In this document: positions 5,788 to 6,364 of the stretch, in pieces | Layout: the number at the start of each line of letters is the position of its first letter | Position numbering within the stretch: the stretch's first letter is position 1 | From: Deltaproteobacteria bacterium | GTDB taxonomy: Bacteria; Desulfobacterota; Desulfobacteria; Desulfobacterales; BuS5 | DNA: 6,364 nucleotides | Assembly (NCBI GenBank): GCA_021157555.1 | Contig: JAGGWL010000061.1 | Coordinates: 1 to 6,364 of the forward strand | Direction of reading: 5' to 3' | The notes under the pieces: model-generated | The model's input: the letters and a program-made list of their open reading frames with translations, nothing else | The model's database searches: none | Told to the model about the DNA's origin: nothing | Position numbers and translations under genes: made by a program

Positions 5788-6364
5788 TTATTCATCAGTA
5801 ATTAATCCATGCTGTTTTAAAATATTTTCCCGCACCGCTGTTATCAGTGCAATCATTACATATAATATCTTAAAATAGATCCTGTTTGAAAAAAAGGCAC
5901 ATACCCAGAAACCCGCAAGTGTAATAATCAAATATTTATATATAATAACTGATTGGATGGTCATATTATCACGATTTAATTTAAAAAATTTCCAAGCTTC
6001 CCATAGCGGAAAGATTGTGCACATTACAAAAAAAATACCGCCAGGAATGCCGGTTTCAGCAAAAACCTGCACCAGGGTGTTATGAAACATCAATCCTCGA
6101 ATTCCGCCGTAATTTTTCGCTTCATAGCGTCCTTCATTAGGTCCTACCCCAAGAAACGGATGCGCCTTGACCATACGCAGCCCTGCCTTCCATTGAAGGA
6201 TACGATTTTCCGATGAATCATCGCCTGAAAGATGCCCAGGCATCAAATCGCCTCTTGTAAGAACTGTGGCGATCCCAAAAGTAACAACTGAAAATATCAA
6301 CAGGGTTAAAATAGACAATCGGATAAAACGTGATGTTTTTTTCATAAATAAAATACTTAAGCAG
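5788..6364 (-). CDS. O-antigen ligase / Wzy polymerase family membrane protein, C-terminal part (5' end outside window)
   Basis: The frame stays open from the stop (TAA, 5788-5790) to the right edge of the window. An ATG at 6345 gives 185 residues, but six further sense codons lie upstream and there is no Shine-Dalgarno, so that ATG is probably internal. Family members are usually about 400 residues with 10-12 membrane spans, so roughly the last half is present. Counting from that ATG: a membrane span at about 8-30; a periplasmic-type loop with the family pattern Arg48...Trp52 and HPFLGVGPNE (62-71); then HNT (88-90) and ETGIPGG (97-103) leading into a second span at about 100-116; further spans at about 134-152 and 156-172. 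This matches the Wzy_C/O-antigen ligase domain. These proteins use undecaprenyl-linked glycans at the outer face of the inner membrane, either polymerising repeat units or transferring glycan to an acceptor. Sequence alone does not separate the two roles. It is the first gene here, 63 nt ahead of a GT4 gene. Confidence 0.8.
   Translation of the reverse strand, partial: CLSILFMKKTSRFIRLSILTLLIFSVVTFGIATVLTRGDLMPGHLSGDDSSENRILQWKAGLRMVKAHPFLGVGPNEGRYEAKNYGGIRGLMFHNTLVQVFAETGIPGGIFFVMCTIFPLWEAWKFFKLNRDNMTIQSVIIYKYLIITLAGFWVCAFFSNRIYFKILYVMIALITAVRENILKQHGLITDE

Noticed and set aside
1..6364. CRISPR arrays, tRNA or rRNA genes, complete insertion sequences, toxin-antitoxin or defence genes
   Set aside because: I looked for direct-repeat arrays, RNA-gene-like segments, transposases and small two-gene modules, and none is visible; the coding frames account for nearly all of the window.

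Overview
This 6.4-kb window is an interior slice of a surface-polysaccharide (O-antigen, capsule or exopolysaccharide) locus. All six real genes lie on the minus strand, so transcription runs from right to left. The overall base composition is AT-rich, several genes are tightly packed, and two start sites have strong AGGAGG-type Shine-Dalgarno sequences. This fits a low- to medium-GC bacterium, but nothing here fixes the taxon. The mix of families (Wzx, O-antigen ligase/Wzy, GT4) occurs in both Gram-negatives and Firmicutes.

Layout in transcription order: (1) the C-terminal part of an O-antigen ligase/polymerase-type membrane protein (5788 to the right edge, 5'-truncated by the window); (2) a GT4 glycosyltransferase (4567-5724); (3) a second GT4 glycosyltransferase (3433-4563), translationally coupled to the first; (4) a polysaccharide-deacetylase-like (CE4/NodB) protein without a signal peptide (2158-3366); (5) a Wzx-type flippase of the MOP superfamily (732 to about 2174); (6) a left-handed beta-helix (hexapeptide-repeat) O-acyltransferase (95-658). 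Gene gaps range from an overlap to 73 nt, no convincing internal promoter or terminator is visible, and the set is most simply read as one operon. The remaining 94 bases at the left edge hold only a possible 3' tail of a convergent plus-strand reading frame.

As a pathway (inference from family knowledge): the two GT4 enzymes add sugars to a lipid-linked repeat unit at the cytoplasmic face, the deacetylase-like and acyltransferase proteins would trim or decorate it, Wzx flips it across the inner membrane, and the ligase/Wzy-type protein polymerises it or transfers it to an acceptor. The initiating transferase, sugar-nucleotide synthesis genes and chain-length control are not in the window.

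The most notable detail is the flippase start. Two ATG codons sit 2 nt after the deacetylase stop, just where a coupled start is expected, but a run of seven A's puts them one base out of frame. An eighth A would give the N-terminus MMKKKRYDF. The only in-frame standard start is a TTG 19 nt further upstream with no good ribosome binding site. Otherwise this is a fairly ordinary polysaccharide cluster; I see no evidence for a wholly new system.
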